A DNA stretch of 34,571 nucleotides from Planctomycetota bacterium (GCA_026692885.1 JAPLNJ010001226.1:1-34571), one strand, 5' to 3'. Positions 15,119-24,262 are shown, counted from the first letter of the stretch. Made by a program: numbers and translations. The notes: generated by a model from the letters alone, not told the origin.

Positions 15119-15772
15119 TCAGCTACGCGGTTCCACCGCGACCAGTGTCTGCTGTGGTTCGACTTCCAAAGTGCTCGACCCTGCCACACCGACTACCACT
15201 ACTCTAGCTCCTGTTGGCAGAGATGTGTGGCCGGAAGTCACCGCCAGGTACTCCATCAGGCGGCCCTGTAGATTGAGGGTAATCTTACCGGCGCCCGCCT
15301 TGTCGGCCGGAATGGAAATGTACACCGTGCCTTCCTGGCCGACGGCACGATTGATGCGAACGGTACTATCCTCACTCAGCCGGAAGAAGGCCCGCATCAG
15401 CCAATGCACTAGACACATGGCGGCCACGCCGCAGGCCACGGCGATCAGCAGCTGGTTCGGCAGCGTCAGATCGGCCGATTCGGCCGCCTTGCCAGCCACG
15501 CCGAAGAAGGTCACGGCCGCGATGAGCGTGCGGAGGGTGAGCATCCCGAACAGCCAAGTGGATTGGTGCTGGTCGTTGGAGTCTTGACCTTGACCGTCGC
15601 CGCTGTGTGCGTCGTGGCCGGCCATATCATGTCCGAAGTCATGAGGTACATCATGACCGCCCGCGTCGCCCAGTTCCAATCCGTGACCGCCCAGCCCGGC
15701 GATCGTCATCACGAATTGGCAAACCATCACGGTGCCACCCACCAGAGCGCAGATCAGGAAGAGGGTACTCAT
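15119..15772 (-). CDS. NfeD-like membrane protein, flotillin partner
   Basis: 217 residues. One N-terminal membrane helix (about 1-26) is followed by a histidine-, aspartate- and glycine-rich loop (about 28-68, with GGHDVPHDFGHDMAGHDAH), two more helices (about 72-97 and 106-128) and a C-terminal OB-fold (about 140-217) with the NfeD-type stretch AVGQEGTVYISI. NfeD proteins of this short form lack the serine protease domain and pair with flotillins. The flotillin gene begins 107 nt downstream on the same strand. The metal-ligand-rich loop is longer than in YuaF-type proteins I know and could bind a divalent metal; that is inference. No promoter was recognised in 15773-15956. Confidence 0.8.
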   Translation of the reverse strand: MSTLFLICALVGGTVMVCQFVMTIAGLGGHGLELGDAGGHDVPHDFGHDMAGHDAHSGDGQGQDSNDQHQSTWLFGMLTLRTLIAAVTFFGVAGKAAESADLTLPNQLLIAVACGVAAMCLVHWLMRAFFRLSEDSTVRINRAVGQEGTVYISIPADKAGAGKITLNLQGRLMEYLAVTSGHTSLPTGARVVVVGVAGSSTLEVEPQQTLVAVEPRS

Positions 15773-15956
15773 AAGATGTTCCTCCAGGTGCGAAGCGGAG
15801 CGAAGTGTTATTCGGGCATTTATTCGCTGGCCGGCCGCGAATCTTGACGCAGCGCCCCTTTATCTTCTGACATCGCGGGGCGGTTGTCAAATCGGCCGGC
15901 GTTTGTTGGGACGCTTTAACCCCCGTCCAAGTCGGTACTTACTTCGGCCGACGCTG

Positions 15957-16109
15957 CTACCGCCGTCGGCGCACTTCCTGGACGATGCCCCAAATCACCA
16001 GCACCACACCGATCAGGGCCAGCGGCGTGCCGCTCCGGGTCCCAATCAGCGCCAGTCGGCCGCTCAGCCCGCCGAGGATGCAGACAATACCGATGATGAT
16101 GTTCCACAT
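15957..16109 (-). CDS. 50-residue two-helix membrane protein
   Basis: ATG at 16109 to TAG at 15957. The sequence begins MWNIIIGIVCILGGLSGRLA, has a short polar turn (GTRSG), then a second hydrophobic stretch (TPLALIGVVLVIWGIVQ) and ends in positively charged EVRRRR, as expected for a helical hairpin with both ends inside the cytoplasm. It starts 11 nt after the stop of the PQQ-propeller gene on the same strand, so it is probably co-transcribed with it. Its ribosome binding site is weak and translational coupling is possible. Function is unknown. The tight spacing, hydrophobic pattern and positive tail support a real gene. Confidence 0.6.
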   Translation of the reverse strand: MWNIIIGIVCILGGLSGRLALIGTRSGTPLALIGVVLVIWGIVQEVRRRR

Positions 16110-16120
16110 GCTGGGAAACC

Positions 16121-17386
16121 CTACGTCTTCTTTCCGCCGATTGAAAACAACTGCGACTTGGTCCGGAAATAGATGCGTCCGCCCGAGACCGCGGGCGTTG
16201 CCCGCGTGGGTTCGCCGAGCGGGTTTTCGCCGAGTAACCGAAATGTCTTCGCGGCCGCCAGCACCACCACCAGGCCCTCGTCGCTGATGCAGTAGAGCTT
16301 GCCGTCGGCGATGATCGGCGAGCCGGAGAAGGCTTGGCCGACCCGCTCACGCCAGTAATCCTCGCCCGTGCTGGGATTCACGCAGGACAGGACGCCTTTG
16401 TCGTTCAGCAGGAACAGCAGGTCGTCTTGGGCCACCAGCGTGGGCACATAGGGTGCCGCGTTCTTCAGTGTATAGGCCGTCTGTGGCGGTTTTCCGGGAC
16501 GCACCGCCGTGACGTAGTTACCGCCGCCGCCCGATCCGGTGCTGCCGAAGAGCAGGCCTCCGGCGATGACCGGTGAATTGACGACTCGCATCGAGAAGGC
16601 TTTCGGCGCCTTCCAGTTCTCTTGGCCCGTACGCGGATCCAGGCTATACAAGCCATCGCCCGTATTCGTGCAGATCAGTTCAGCTGGGCCGTCTGCCGGT
16701 TGGTAGATGCAGGGCGTCGAGTAACAGACGCGGACGCTGACTCGCGGCGTGCGCCAGCGCAGCTGGCCGGTCTTCGCGTCGTAAGCCAGCAGGTAGCTTT
16801 GACCCGGTTTCTGGCCTTGCTCCAGTTCCGTCTCCTGCTGCGAATTCGACAGGATGACCAAGTCTTCAAACAGGATCGGCGAACAACCAAAACCATGCTC
16901 ACTGACGTCCTGGCCCAGATCGACTTGCCAGACGTCCTTACCAGCGTGGTCGAAGGCCCGCAGCGTGACATGGGCCGGCGTGGACCAGGCCACGTAGATC
17001 CGCTCGGCGTCGACGGTCGGCGTACTGGAAGCATACGTGTTGCGTTGGTGCAGGCGATGCGTCTCGGAGGGGAACTCACGCCGCCACAATTCGCCTCCGT
17101 CTTGCGCCGCCAGGCACAGCACGTAACGCATTGCGGTCTGGGGGTCGGCGCTGAGCAGGAAGATCTTCTGGCCCCACACGACCGGCGATGAATGGCCCTC
17201 GCCCGGCAATTTGGCTTTCCAGTTGTAGTCCTGGTCAGTCCACTTCGCCGGCAGGCCTGTGGCCTGTCCCAGACCGGTCCCATTGGGTCCGCGAAAACGG
17301 GTCCACTCTTGAGCCTCGACCCAGGTGGCTGACAGCGTCAAGAGGGCCAGAGCCAACGACCAACAGCACTGGATTTGTCCGCGCAT
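16121..17386 (-). CDS. Secreted PQQ-like beta-propeller protein
   Basis: 421 residues from ATG at 17386, chosen because the product then begins with a signal peptide (CCWSLALALLTLSATWVEA). The frame is open further upstream but without any family resemblance. The mature part is an eight-bladed-type propeller with repeated PQQ/YWTD-like blades: WTRFRGPNGTG at the start, then EGHSSPVVWGQKIFLL, YASSTPTVDAERIYVAW, NSPVIAGGLLFGS, SGSPIIADGKLYCIS and ATPAVSGGRIYF. Such proteins are very numerous in Planctomycetota and mostly act as extracytoplasmic binding or scaffold modules; few bind PQQ, and the dehydrogenase active-site region is absent here. It resembles BamB in fold, but nothing links it to barrel assembly. 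Followed closely by a 50-residue membrane protein. Confidence 0.88.
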   Translation of the reverse strand: MRGQIQCCWSLALALLTLSATWVEAQEWTRFRGPNGTGLGQATGLPAKWTDQDYNWKAKLPGEGHSSPVVWGQKIFLLSADPQTAMRYVLCLAAQDGGELWRREFPSETHRLHQRNTYASSTPTVDAERIYVAWSTPAHVTLRAFDHAGKDVWQVDLGQDVSEHGFGCSPILFEDLVILSNSQQETELEQGQKPGQSYLLAYDAKTGQLRWRTPRVSVRVCYSTPCIYQPADGPAELICTNTGDGLYSLDPRTGQENWKAPKAFSMRVVNSPVIAGGLLFGSTGSGGGGNYVTAVRPGKPPQTAYTLKNAAPYVPTLVAQDDLLFLLNDKGVLSCVNPSTGEDYWRERVGQAFSGSPIIADGKLYCISDEGLVVVLAAAKTFRLLGENPLGEPTRATPAVSGGRIYFRTKSQLFSIGGKKT

Positions 17387-17491
17387 AGCAAGAACTCTGC
17401 AGTAAGTGGTTAGTGAAACCGCCGGTGGTCTGGGACGGCGCTTATCACGTTCTGCAAACACCAACGACCAGATGGCGTTCTTGTGGCAATG

Positions 17492-18307
17492 CTACGGGAC
17501 GGCGATGGCTACGGTATCCAAAAGAGCCTTGCCCCACGGCGTGATTTTGAACTTGTCCAGCTCGTGGAAAGTGCTCTTGCCCAGACGCTTTTCTCGATAT
17601 TCGCGTTCCACTGCGCCGAAATCGGCCAACACGGTGATGACCATCCGGTTGACGGCGCCGTACAGAGCTGGAATCGCGATCTTCGGATCCGGCGCTCCCC
17701 ACCTCAGTCCCGTGGCGTGAATGAGTGCGTCGGCAAACGCCTCGAACCGAACGAACGTTCCGGTCGGCGAGGAGCGCAGACCGGCGAGGGTGGATTGCGT
17801 GAAGCCGTAAGGTAGTGCATCACCCATGCCTGTAAAAGAATAAGCCACAAGCCAGTTTACTCGGTGCCACCACACCGCCAGAAGATAGGCCACTTGCAGC
17901 CTTGAATCCGCATCCAGAAACCGCTCTCCGTGGGAGGTCAATCGCCAAAGACGCGCTCGGCCCACCTTGATTAGGCCACCAACCTCGGCCAGGCTCCGGA
18001 GGAAGTAGAGCGGCCACAGTTCTGCTTCACTGCGAATCCGATAGGTCTTCTCTCCGATCGTCTCTTCCAGGCAGGGTGGTTTAACGAATTGTGCGGTTAC
18101 TTCTTGAACCGCTTTCAGCGGCATGTTTCCAGTCGACGGCGACCCCACGATCTTGTTGTCCCGCACAAACGCGAGCAGGGTCACCACATCGCGGCGCAAA
18201 GGTAGTTCTTCGGCGGTGCGCTCCAATGAAACATCTCGCTGGTTCGCCAGCCACATGCTAAGACTTTTCTCCACGTTCCGGAAGTTAAAGGGCGTGCCGC
18301 TCTCCAT
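17492..18307 (-). CDS. Uncharacterised 271-residue protein
   Basis: ATG at 18307, with AAGG about 10 nt upstream. No signal peptide or membrane helix. I do not recognise the family with confidence. The middle (about 70-130) has a winged-helix look: EVTAQFVKPPCLEETIGE, then LWPLYFLRSLAEVGGLI and RLWRLTSHGERFL. The C-terminal part has a helix-rich stretch with VAYLLAVWWHRVNWL and ends in a second possible wing (FHELDKFKITPWGKALL). Two winged-helix-like ends around a helical core would fit a DNA-binding or regulatory protein, but this is only a shape argument. It lies divergent to the beta-helix gene at 18588, with 280 nt between that hold a partial repeat and no clear promoter. Confidence 0.65.
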   Translation of the reverse strand: MESGTPFNFRNVEKSLSMWLANQRDVSLERTAEELPLRRDVVTLLAFVRDNKIVGSPSTGNMPLKAVQEVTAQFVKPPCLEETIGEKTYRIRSEAELWPLYFLRSLAEVGGLIKVGRARLWRLTSHGERFLDADSRLQVAYLLAVWWHRVNWLVAYSFTGMGDALPYGFTQSTLAGLRSSPTGTFVRFEAFADALIHATGLRWGAPDPKIAIPALYGAVNRMVITVLADFGAVEREYREKRLGKSTFHELDKFKITPWGKALLDTVAIAVP

Positions 18308-18480
18308 GACAATTCCGCCTTCCTGTACTCAAGATACTGTACGCCAATCCCGTTGCTCCGACACGTCCATACTCACCAGCTTTTTGATTTGGCTCACGAT
18401 AGCGCGCAGCGGTCGCAACTGCAAGCGGTCGCATTCAACCAAGTGGGAGCCTTCGAATGCCGAACGGAATGACCGCACCC

Positions 18481-18502
18481 AGAAACATCGTTTGGTGCTG
18501 GT
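18481..18502. repeat. Partial third copy of the 37-bp repeat
   Basis: AGAAACATCGTTTGGTGCTG plus GT resembles the 3' half of the repeats at 4811-4847 and 5057-5093 with a 2-nt insertion and one change. It lies about 85 nt before the start of the beta-helix gene. Confidence 0.45.
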
Positions 18503-18587
18503 AGGAGGCCGACAATTTGGTAGATTCCAGCCATGGCCCAGTATCCCCATCACTCCGGATCAATCACCTGCCGAGGGCAAAACAACC

Positions 18588-20324
18588 ATGCACCACTCCG
18601 TCACACGCATCACCGTTCTGCTGCTGGCGACATCGGCCGCGCTGCACGCCGCCCAAGCCGTCATCGGCTCGCAGCCACCCTTGGCTGCGGTTGACTTCGA
18701 CCTGCAAGGCTTCGTGGATGGTCGGCTGAAGACGGGCGAGCGGCGCGTGGTCGTGGCGCCGGGCCGTTACCGCGTAACGCCGAGGAACGGCGTGCATCTG
18801 CGGCTGAAGGACCTGACTGATGTGGAGTTGATCGCCGATGGCGTCGAGCTCGTCTGCGCGCATACCACACGGGTGGTCGTGTTCGAGAACTGCCGAAACG
18901 TTCTACTGAAAGGATTGACGGTGGACTTCGATCCGCTGCCCTTCACCCAGGGCCGCATCGTGGCCATGGCGCCGGACAAGAAGTGGGTCGAGTTCGAAAT
19001 CATCGACGGCTACCCGGAGCATGAACTCCAGGAACGCATCGAGATCTTCGATCCCGCCACCGGCGAATTGCGACGCGAGACGGCCGGCTGGGAGACACAG
19101 ATCGAACCGCTCGGCAACCATCGCTACCGCGCCACGAAGCCCAAGTCGTATCGCTACCGCGAGGATTGGGACACCGAACGCGTCGGCGACATCCTCGTCA
19201 CGAACAACTGCTTCCCAAGCCGCGCCACCGGCCACGCTTTTAGCGCGGAGAATTGCACGAAGCTCAGCCTGGAGGACGTGACGCTCTACGCAGCCAGCAC
19301 GTTCGGCTTTGTAGAGCATCGCTGCGATGGCACAACCTATCTGCGCTGCAAGATCGGCCGGCGCGCACCGGAGGACGATCCGGTCCGGCGCGCGGTGCCC
19401 CGCATGCGCTCGCTCAACGCCGATGCGTTCCACAGCACCGAGGCCGGCCAAGGCCCGGCCATCGTCGGCTGCACCGCCAAGTTCCAGGGCGACGACTGCG
19501 TCAACATCCATGGCACCTACCATCTCGTCACTGCGTGCGAGGGCCCGCAACTGCGAATGGCGGTGCTACGCCGAAACACGATTGAACCGGGCGATCCGGT
19601 GGAGTTCCTGCCGTTCGCAGGCCCGCGCCCGCCGGACGCCGTGGTGGTGAAGGTCGAGCCGGACGCGCCGATCACCGAGGCGGAAAAGGAATTCGTCCGC
19701 AAGCTCAGTCTCCATGCCCCGCACAAGGAACGCCTGCTCGGCGGTCAAGCCACGTTCTGCAAGCTCACGCTCGACCGCGCCGTGCCGCTGGCGATGGGTT
19801 CCGCCGTGTGCTCCGGCAAACGCGTCGGCAACGGTTTTCTTGTCAAGGACTGCGACTTCGGCTACAACCGCTCGCGGGGCATTCTCATCAAGGCCAGCCG
19901 CGGACAAGTCGTCGGCAACACCATCAGTCACGGCTGGATGGCGGCCGTGCTGGTCGCGCCGGAGTTCTGGTGGTTGGAAGCGGCCAGTTCGAGCGATGTG
20001 GAAATTCGCGACAACGTGATCATCGGTTGCCGCCGACCCGCCATCGAGATCATCGCTCCCGGCGGTAACGGCAAGCCGTTGCCCAGCGGCGCGCATCGCA
20101 ACATCGTCATCGCTGGCAACCAGATCACCGCTTCCGTTTGGCCCAACATTTACGCCACCTCGACGGAGCGATTGGTCGTCGAAGGCAATCATCTCACGCC
20201 CGCCGAACCGCGCGAGTTCGTGCCACCGCTGGCTCGTCCGTGGAACTGGGGCCCCAACGCCCCCTGCGCCGTCGTGACGGAACTTTGCGAGCAGGCCATC
20301 GTTCAGACTCCGCCGAAACCGTGA
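18588..20324 (+). CDS. Secreted right-handed beta-helix protein, GH110-like
   Basis: 578 residues from ATG at 18588. This start is chosen because it gives a signal peptide (ITVLLLATSAALHAAQA); the upstream open frame is unrelated sequence. The protein is a right-handed parallel beta-helix. The N-terminal part (VVVAPGRYRVTPRNGVHL, then CRNVLLKGLTVDFDPLPFTQ) and the central FQGDDCVNIHGTY (Asp 302 and 303) resemble GH110 alpha-1,3-galactosidases and related beta-helix glycosidases, where an aspartate pair sits on one face of the helix. Later coils (GNTISHGWMAAVLVAPEFW, IRDNVIIGCRRPAIEI, NIVIAGNQI) are typical repeats. It probably cleaves galactose-containing glycans outside the cytoplasm, though a plain GH28-like or non-catalytic beta-helix remains possible. 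It is followed by another beta-helix gene 195 nt downstream. Confidence 0.7.
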   Translation: MHHSVTRITVLLLATSAALHAAQAVIGSQPPLAAVDFDLQGFVDGRLKTGERRVVVAPGRYRVTPRNGVHLRLKDLTDVELIADGVELVCAHTTRVVVFENCRNVLLKGLTVDFDPLPFTQGRIVAMAPDKKWVEFEIIDGYPEHELQERIEIFDPATGELRRETAGWETQIEPLGNHRYRATKPKSYRYREDWDTERVGDILVTNNCFPSRATGHAFSAENCTKLSLEDVTLYAASTFGFVEHRCDGTTYLRCKIGRRAPEDDPVRRAVPRMRSLNADAFHSTEAGQGPAIVGCTAKFQGDDCVNIHGTYHLVTACEGPQLRMAVLRRNTIEPGDPVEFLPFAGPRPPDAVVVKVEPDAPITEAEKEFVRKLSLHAPHKERLLGGQATFCKLTLDRAVPLAMGSAVCSGKRVGNGFLVKDCDFGYNRSRGILIKASRGQVVGNTISHGWMAAVLVAPEFWWLEAASSSDVEIRDNVIIGCRRPAIEIIAPGGNGKPLPSGAHRNIVIAGNQITASVWPNIYATSTERLVVEGNHLTPAEPREFVPPLARPWNWGPNAPCAVVTELCEQAIVQTPPKP

Positions 20325-20519
20325 CCGGACAGCCCCTGAAAGATCCGCTCACACCCGCCCGGAGGACAGGAGAAACTCAGAAGACACCTTCGCGGACCTC
20401 GGCCTGACCAGCCTGCTGAAAACTGGATGCCATCCCGTATCTTGCCCTTCTTCTCGTACGAGAAAATAGACAGCTACGGTCGAAGCTCAGTGTAACCGGA
20501 CCCCTTGAGGAACCTCCGT

Positions 20520-23500
20520 ATGAACCTCCAGATGCAGCTGACACACGTTCTCCCGCTGCTGGCCTGTTGCTTCCAGGCCAACGAGCCCCCAACCCTCACC
20601 TACACCGAGCCGTTCGGCCTCGCCCACAAGAAAGAGGTCTTGGAGTTCCGGCTGTCGAAGCCGGTCGAGGCCGCGAAGAGCCGCCTGCTCGATGCCCAGG
20701 ACGAGGATGTCCCGTTCCAGGTTTCCGGGGATGGGAAGCGGCTGTTTCTGAGGACCGACCTGGCCGCGAGGGAGAAAGCGATCTGGCGGCTGGTCGAGGG
20801 GAAAGCTCCGGCTGCCGACAGGTCGCTCGTCGCGGTCACCGAGGACGAGGCGCACGGCTGGTACGAGATCACCAACGGCCTCACCGGCGTCCGCATCCCG
20901 AACGGCAAGACCTTTACCGACGAGTGGGCCCTCTTGGATGACAAGGACAAGGAGCAGGCGGCGAAGAATGGCTGGGAACTCGGACAGGTGAAGAAAAATC
21001 GCGGCATCACATCGTCGAACCTCGCGCCCGTGCAGGGCCTCCGGCTCCGCGACGGCGGCTGGACGGCCCATGGCCCGAATCTGCTCACGGCGGAGCCGTT
21101 CTGCTCCGGGATGAAGGTGGCAATTTTGGAACGCGGCCCGCTCGAGACTGCCGTCAGGGTACACTACGATTTCAAGGCGAAGGCGGCCGTTGCCCCGTAT
21201 GCCCAGGATCCTTCCCGCAATCCCGGCTATCCTGGCGGCGATGGCCACTACACCTGTATCATCCGGGTTGCGGCGGATCAGCCCACGATCGAGTTCGAGG
21301 AGGACTCGGACCGCGTGCCCGTGAGCTGGACGCTGAATATCCGGCCGGAAGTGAAGTTCGACACGGCACGGCATCCCGCCGGCAGACCCAATGTGATCAA
21401 GCCGGTCGACACCACGGATTTCACCCCCCAACCACCGTGGACTGAAACTGCCTTCGGCCGTCTGTGGCCGGCCGGCGAGCATCCCTTCAGCAACTACTAC
21501 TACCTGCTCTTCGATTCCAAGGGGGACGAATCCGGCCCGGTGGTCGGCGTCTTCGTCGACAAGTCGGGCAACGCCGTGAACTCGCTGGCCAGCGGCGCCG
21601 AGGCATTCCTCAGCGAGACGGCGGGTGGCTTTCACAAGGCGATGGGTTTCTCCTGGCCCGACGCCCGCGTCTGGCCGCTCGTCCATCAGAAATGGGGCCT
21701 CTTCGTTGGCGTGAAGGGCAAGGACGCGCCGCCGCTGGACAAGCCGCAGCCGATTCTCCGGCAGATGGACCGGCTCGCCGGGCTGGTGCCAAGCCTGCGG
21801 GCGGTGACTGCGTCGATTCCCGAGCTGCCCCGGCTCGACTGGGAGGAACGCTCCGACTGGATCAACGTGAAGACGAAATTCAACGCGGTCGGCGACGGCA
21901 AAGCCGACGACACGGCCGCCATCCAGGCGGCCCTCGACAGCCTCAAGGATGGCTACGACCAGGCCAACACGGTCTATCTTCCGCCGGGCATCTACCGGAT
22001 CACCAAGACGCTCCACTGGAAGAATCTCTACAGCAAGCACCTCGTCGGCCACGGCCGCGACACCCGGATCGTCTGGGACGGCGCGGCCGGGGGCGTCACG
22101 GGCGAGCCCTACGGCAGCAAGTGGACCGACGAGCCCTCGGTGATGTTCCACAGCAACGGCGCCACGGCCGGTGTGCGGTTCGAGGGGCTCGTCTGGGACG
22201 GCGCCGGCAAGGCGGTCATCGGCATCAACCACTGTTCGAGCACGCATTACGAATCCCACGTCATCCACCGTCACGAGCAGTTCATCAACATGGGGACCGG
22301 GATCATGTCGAGCGGCAGTCCCTGGTTCCCCTACCAGAACGCCACCGCAGAGGTGATGTTCGACAACTGCCTGTTCGTGAACGTGGCCAGCGGCCTGATC
22401 TTCGGCAGCTACAACGCCCTCGACAACACCGTCGTCCACTGCGGCTTCTACCACTGCGGCACCGGCATCCGAAACTGGGTGGGCAACGTCTATGTCCGCG
22501 ACTGCCACTTCGAAGGCAGCCGCGAGCACGACATCTACACGCACGTGGGTGACTGCTCCGCCCTGCGGTGCACGTCGGTCGGCTCCCAGCGATTCCTCCA
22601 CAACAGCGGGCAGATGTTCACGCTGCAGGACTGCCACGTCGAGGGCTGGAAGTCGCCGCAGCTCGCCGTCGAGAACTCGGCGGGGGTGGCCTTCACGCTC
22701 TTCGACTGCACGTTCAAGAATCCGCCCGGGACGCAGGCGCCCGTGCTGACCCGCTCCCCCGTGCTCATCTCCAACTGCACGAGCGAGGGCACGGAGGGCG
22801 TGCTCGGAAAGGCCGTCGCCGAAAAGGCGCTCGTGATCCCGCCCGGCAAGCGTGGCCCGGCCGTGACCTCCGCGCGGCAGACCTTTTTCCGCAGTGCGGT
22901 GGAGATCCCCGACAAAGTATTCGATGCGAAACGCGACTTCGGCGCCAAGGGCGACGGCAAGGCCGACGACACCGACGCGATCGTGGCGGCCATCCAGGCG
23001 GCCCGCGAGCATGGCAAGCGAGCCATCGCCTATCTGCCGCACGGCCAGTATCGCGTGACGAAGACGATCGAGGTCTCCGGCGCGGATTACTTCATCGGCG
23101 GGGCTGGCCTGGGCTGGCAGGCCGGAACGCTTGTGGTCTGGGGCAGTCCGCGGCCTGCAGCAGGGGGCGAGGTAGCGGTCTTCCACGTGAAGAACGCCCG
23201 CCACGTCACGCTCGAAGGCTTCCGCGCCTCCACCCCGTCGGTCTACTTCGACGATCCCGGCGTCATCAGTTTCCTGCACGAGGCGTCCGACGGCCCGTCG
23301 CGGGTCACCTACGACGACATCGGCGGCTTCACACAGTTTCGCGGACTCGCAACCCACGACCGCGTCTACCTGCGGATGCTCGGCGGCATCGTCGACTTCG
23401 ACAACTGCCAGCGGGCGACGATCCTCGCGGAACAGATCCACCCGAGCCGCCATCCGCAGTCGAAGCGGTTCGAGACAACGCTGCGGGTTCGCGGCCAGGA

Positions 23501-24089
23501 CCAGTCGCTGCCCAAGGATGGCCTGCTCGGCATCATGACGATGTACAACGCCGGGAATCCCTACGACGTCACGGTGGAAGACAGCCAGAGCCTCGTGATC
23601 AGCGACTACTACACGGAGCAGACCTGGCGGGTGCTCCGGCTCTCGGGCAATCCCGGCGACACGCCCGGCCGTGTCACGATCCTGGCCCACAAGTTCCACG
23701 GCGAGCACGTGGACGATCTGGTCCAGGTCCGCAACTACAAGGGCGAGTTCCTCCTGGGTGCCAGTCCGCTGCCCGAGGTGCCGATCACCGACCAGGAGGA
23801 GGCGAAGAAAGCCGGCGGCGGCACGATGTCGGGCGTGAAGGTGAAGAAGACGCCCTTCGTCCTGTCGCACACGGGGGAAAACCCGGTCGACATCATGCTC
23901 GTCGGCTGCACCTATGGGACGGGCGCCCCTGTGTTCAAGACAGAACCAGCCGCGACCGTCATTCAGGCCAACGACAACCTTGGGCACGCGACCGCCTCGG
24001 ACAAGGAAAAGGAAACGATCTCCGCCGCCCTCGACGACCTCCGCCGCCTGGGCGAAGTCGACCTGGACTTCAAGTTCAAGCACAAGTGA
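20520..24089 (+). CDS. Giant secreted protein with two tandem pectate-lyase-3 beta-helix domains
   Basis: 1189 residues from ATG at 20520, with GAGGA 9 nt upstream. TTG at 20505 would add five residues including two arginines, giving a more normal signal-peptide n-region. The leader (THVLPLLACCFQ) could be a type I signal or, with LLAC, a lipoprotein signal. Residues about 20-430 form a beta-rich region I do not recognise (ENGLTGVRIPNG-like segments, FSNYYYLLFDSKGDESGPVVGVFVD). Two Pectate_lyase_3 (PF12708) domains follow: FNAVGDGKADDTAAIQAAL opens the first near 462 and FGAKGDGKADDTDAIVAAI the second near 808, each with PG- or PHG-type turns (YLPPGIYRITKT, YLPHGQYRVTKT) and beta-helix coils. 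Families with this module include GH55- and GH28-related enzymes and lyases on polysaccharides. Substrate unknown. A hairpin follows the stop. Confidence 0.8.
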   Translation: MNLQMQLTHVLPLLACCFQANEPPTLTYTEPFGLAHKKEVLEFRLSKPVEAAKSRLLDAQDEDVPFQVSGDGKRLFLRTDLAAREKAIWRLVEGKAPAADRSLVAVTEDEAHGWYEITNGLTGVRIPNGKTFTDEWALLDDKDKEQAAKNGWELGQVKKNRGITSSNLAPVQGLRLRDGGWTAHGPNLLTAEPFCSGMKVAILERGPLETAVRVHYDFKAKAAVAPYAQDPSRNPGYPGGDGHYTCIIRVAADQPTIEFEEDSDRVPVSWTLNIRPEVKFDTARHPAGRPNVIKPVDTTDFTPQPPWTETAFGRLWPAGEHPFSNYYYLLFDSKGDESGPVVGVFVDKSGNAVNSLASGAEAFLSETAGGFHKAMGFSWPDARVWPLVHQKWGLFVGVKGKDAPPLDKPQPILRQMDRLAGLVPSLRAVTASIPELPRLDWEERSDWINVKTKFNAVGDGKADDTAAIQAALDSLKDGYDQANTVYLPPGIYRITKTLHWKNLYSKHLVGHGRDTRIVWDGAAGGVTGEPYGSKWTDEPSVMFHSNGATAGVRFEGLVWDGAGKAVIGINHCSSTHYESHVIHRHEQFINMGTGIMSSGSPWFPYQNATAEVMFDNCLFVNVASGLIFGSYNALDNTVVHCGFYHCGTGIRNWVGNVYVRDCHFEGSREHDIYTHVGDCSALRCTSVGSQRFLHNSGQMFTLQDCHVEGWKSPQLAVENSAGVAFTLFDCTFKNPPGTQAPVLTRSPVLISNCTSEGTEGVLGKAVAEKALVIPPGKRGPAVTSARQTFFRSAVEIPDKVFDAKRDFGAKGDGKADDTDAIVAAIQAAREHGKRAIAYLPHGQYRVTKTIEVSGADYFIGGAGLGWQAGTLVVWGSPRPAAGGEVAVFHVKNARHVTLEGFRASTPSVYFDDPGVISFLHEASDGPSRVTYDDIGGFTQFRGLATHDRVYLRMLGGIVDFDNCQRATILAEQIHPSRHPQSKRFETTLRVRGQDQSLPKDGLLGIMTMYNAGNPYDVTVEDSQSLVISDYYTEQTWRVLRLSGNPGDTPGRVTILAHKFHGEHVDDLVQVRNYKGEFLLGASPLPEVPITDQEEAKKAGGGTMSGVKVKKTPFVLSHTGENPVDIMLVGCTYGTGAPVFKTEPAATVIQANDNLGHATASDKEKETISAALDDLRRLGEVDLDFKFKHK

Positions 24090-24097
24090 TCAAAGGA

Positions 24098-24124
24098 ACA
24101 AGAAGGGGACATTCTACTTCTTGT
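24098..24124. repeat. REP-like hairpin after the giant beta-helix gene
   Basis: ACAAGAAG (24098-24105) pairs with CTTCTTGT (24117-24124) around GGGGACATTCTA-type sequence, 8 nt after the stop codon. The core AGGGGACATTCTACTT resembles a short repeat that I recall from several bacterial genomes near REP-type transposases; this is memory and was not searched. It may also act as a terminator. Confidence 0.45.
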
Positions 24125-24260
24125 GGTCGCGGCATCCTGTCTCCGCGCCGGCCAATTCGCCGAGGCGCGGAAGGCGTATGAGGAATCGTTGACCCTGCTT
24201 TCGATGTTCCCAATCCGACTCCGACAGATGGTCCGGTTTGGGGCGCACATCGAGTTCGTC
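24123..24260 (+). pseudogene. Possible TPR-protein fragment
   Basis: A short open stretch encodes LRAGQFAEARKAYEESLTLL, which fits one tetratricopeptide repeat (small-GxxxEAxxxYExxL pattern). No start codon, no neighbouring repeats and no continuation are seen. It fills the gap between the hairpin and the end of the oxidoreductase gene. Probably the relic of a lost gene, or chance. Confidence 0.25.
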
Positions 24261-24262
24261 GC

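Noticed and set aside
20487..24083. A 1198-codon open frame on the - strand opposite the giant beta-helix gene.
   Set aside because: It mirrors the + strand gene almost end to end. GC-rich codon use leaves the opposite strand free of stops. The + strand protein has clear domains and a signal peptide, while the - strand product resembles nothing.
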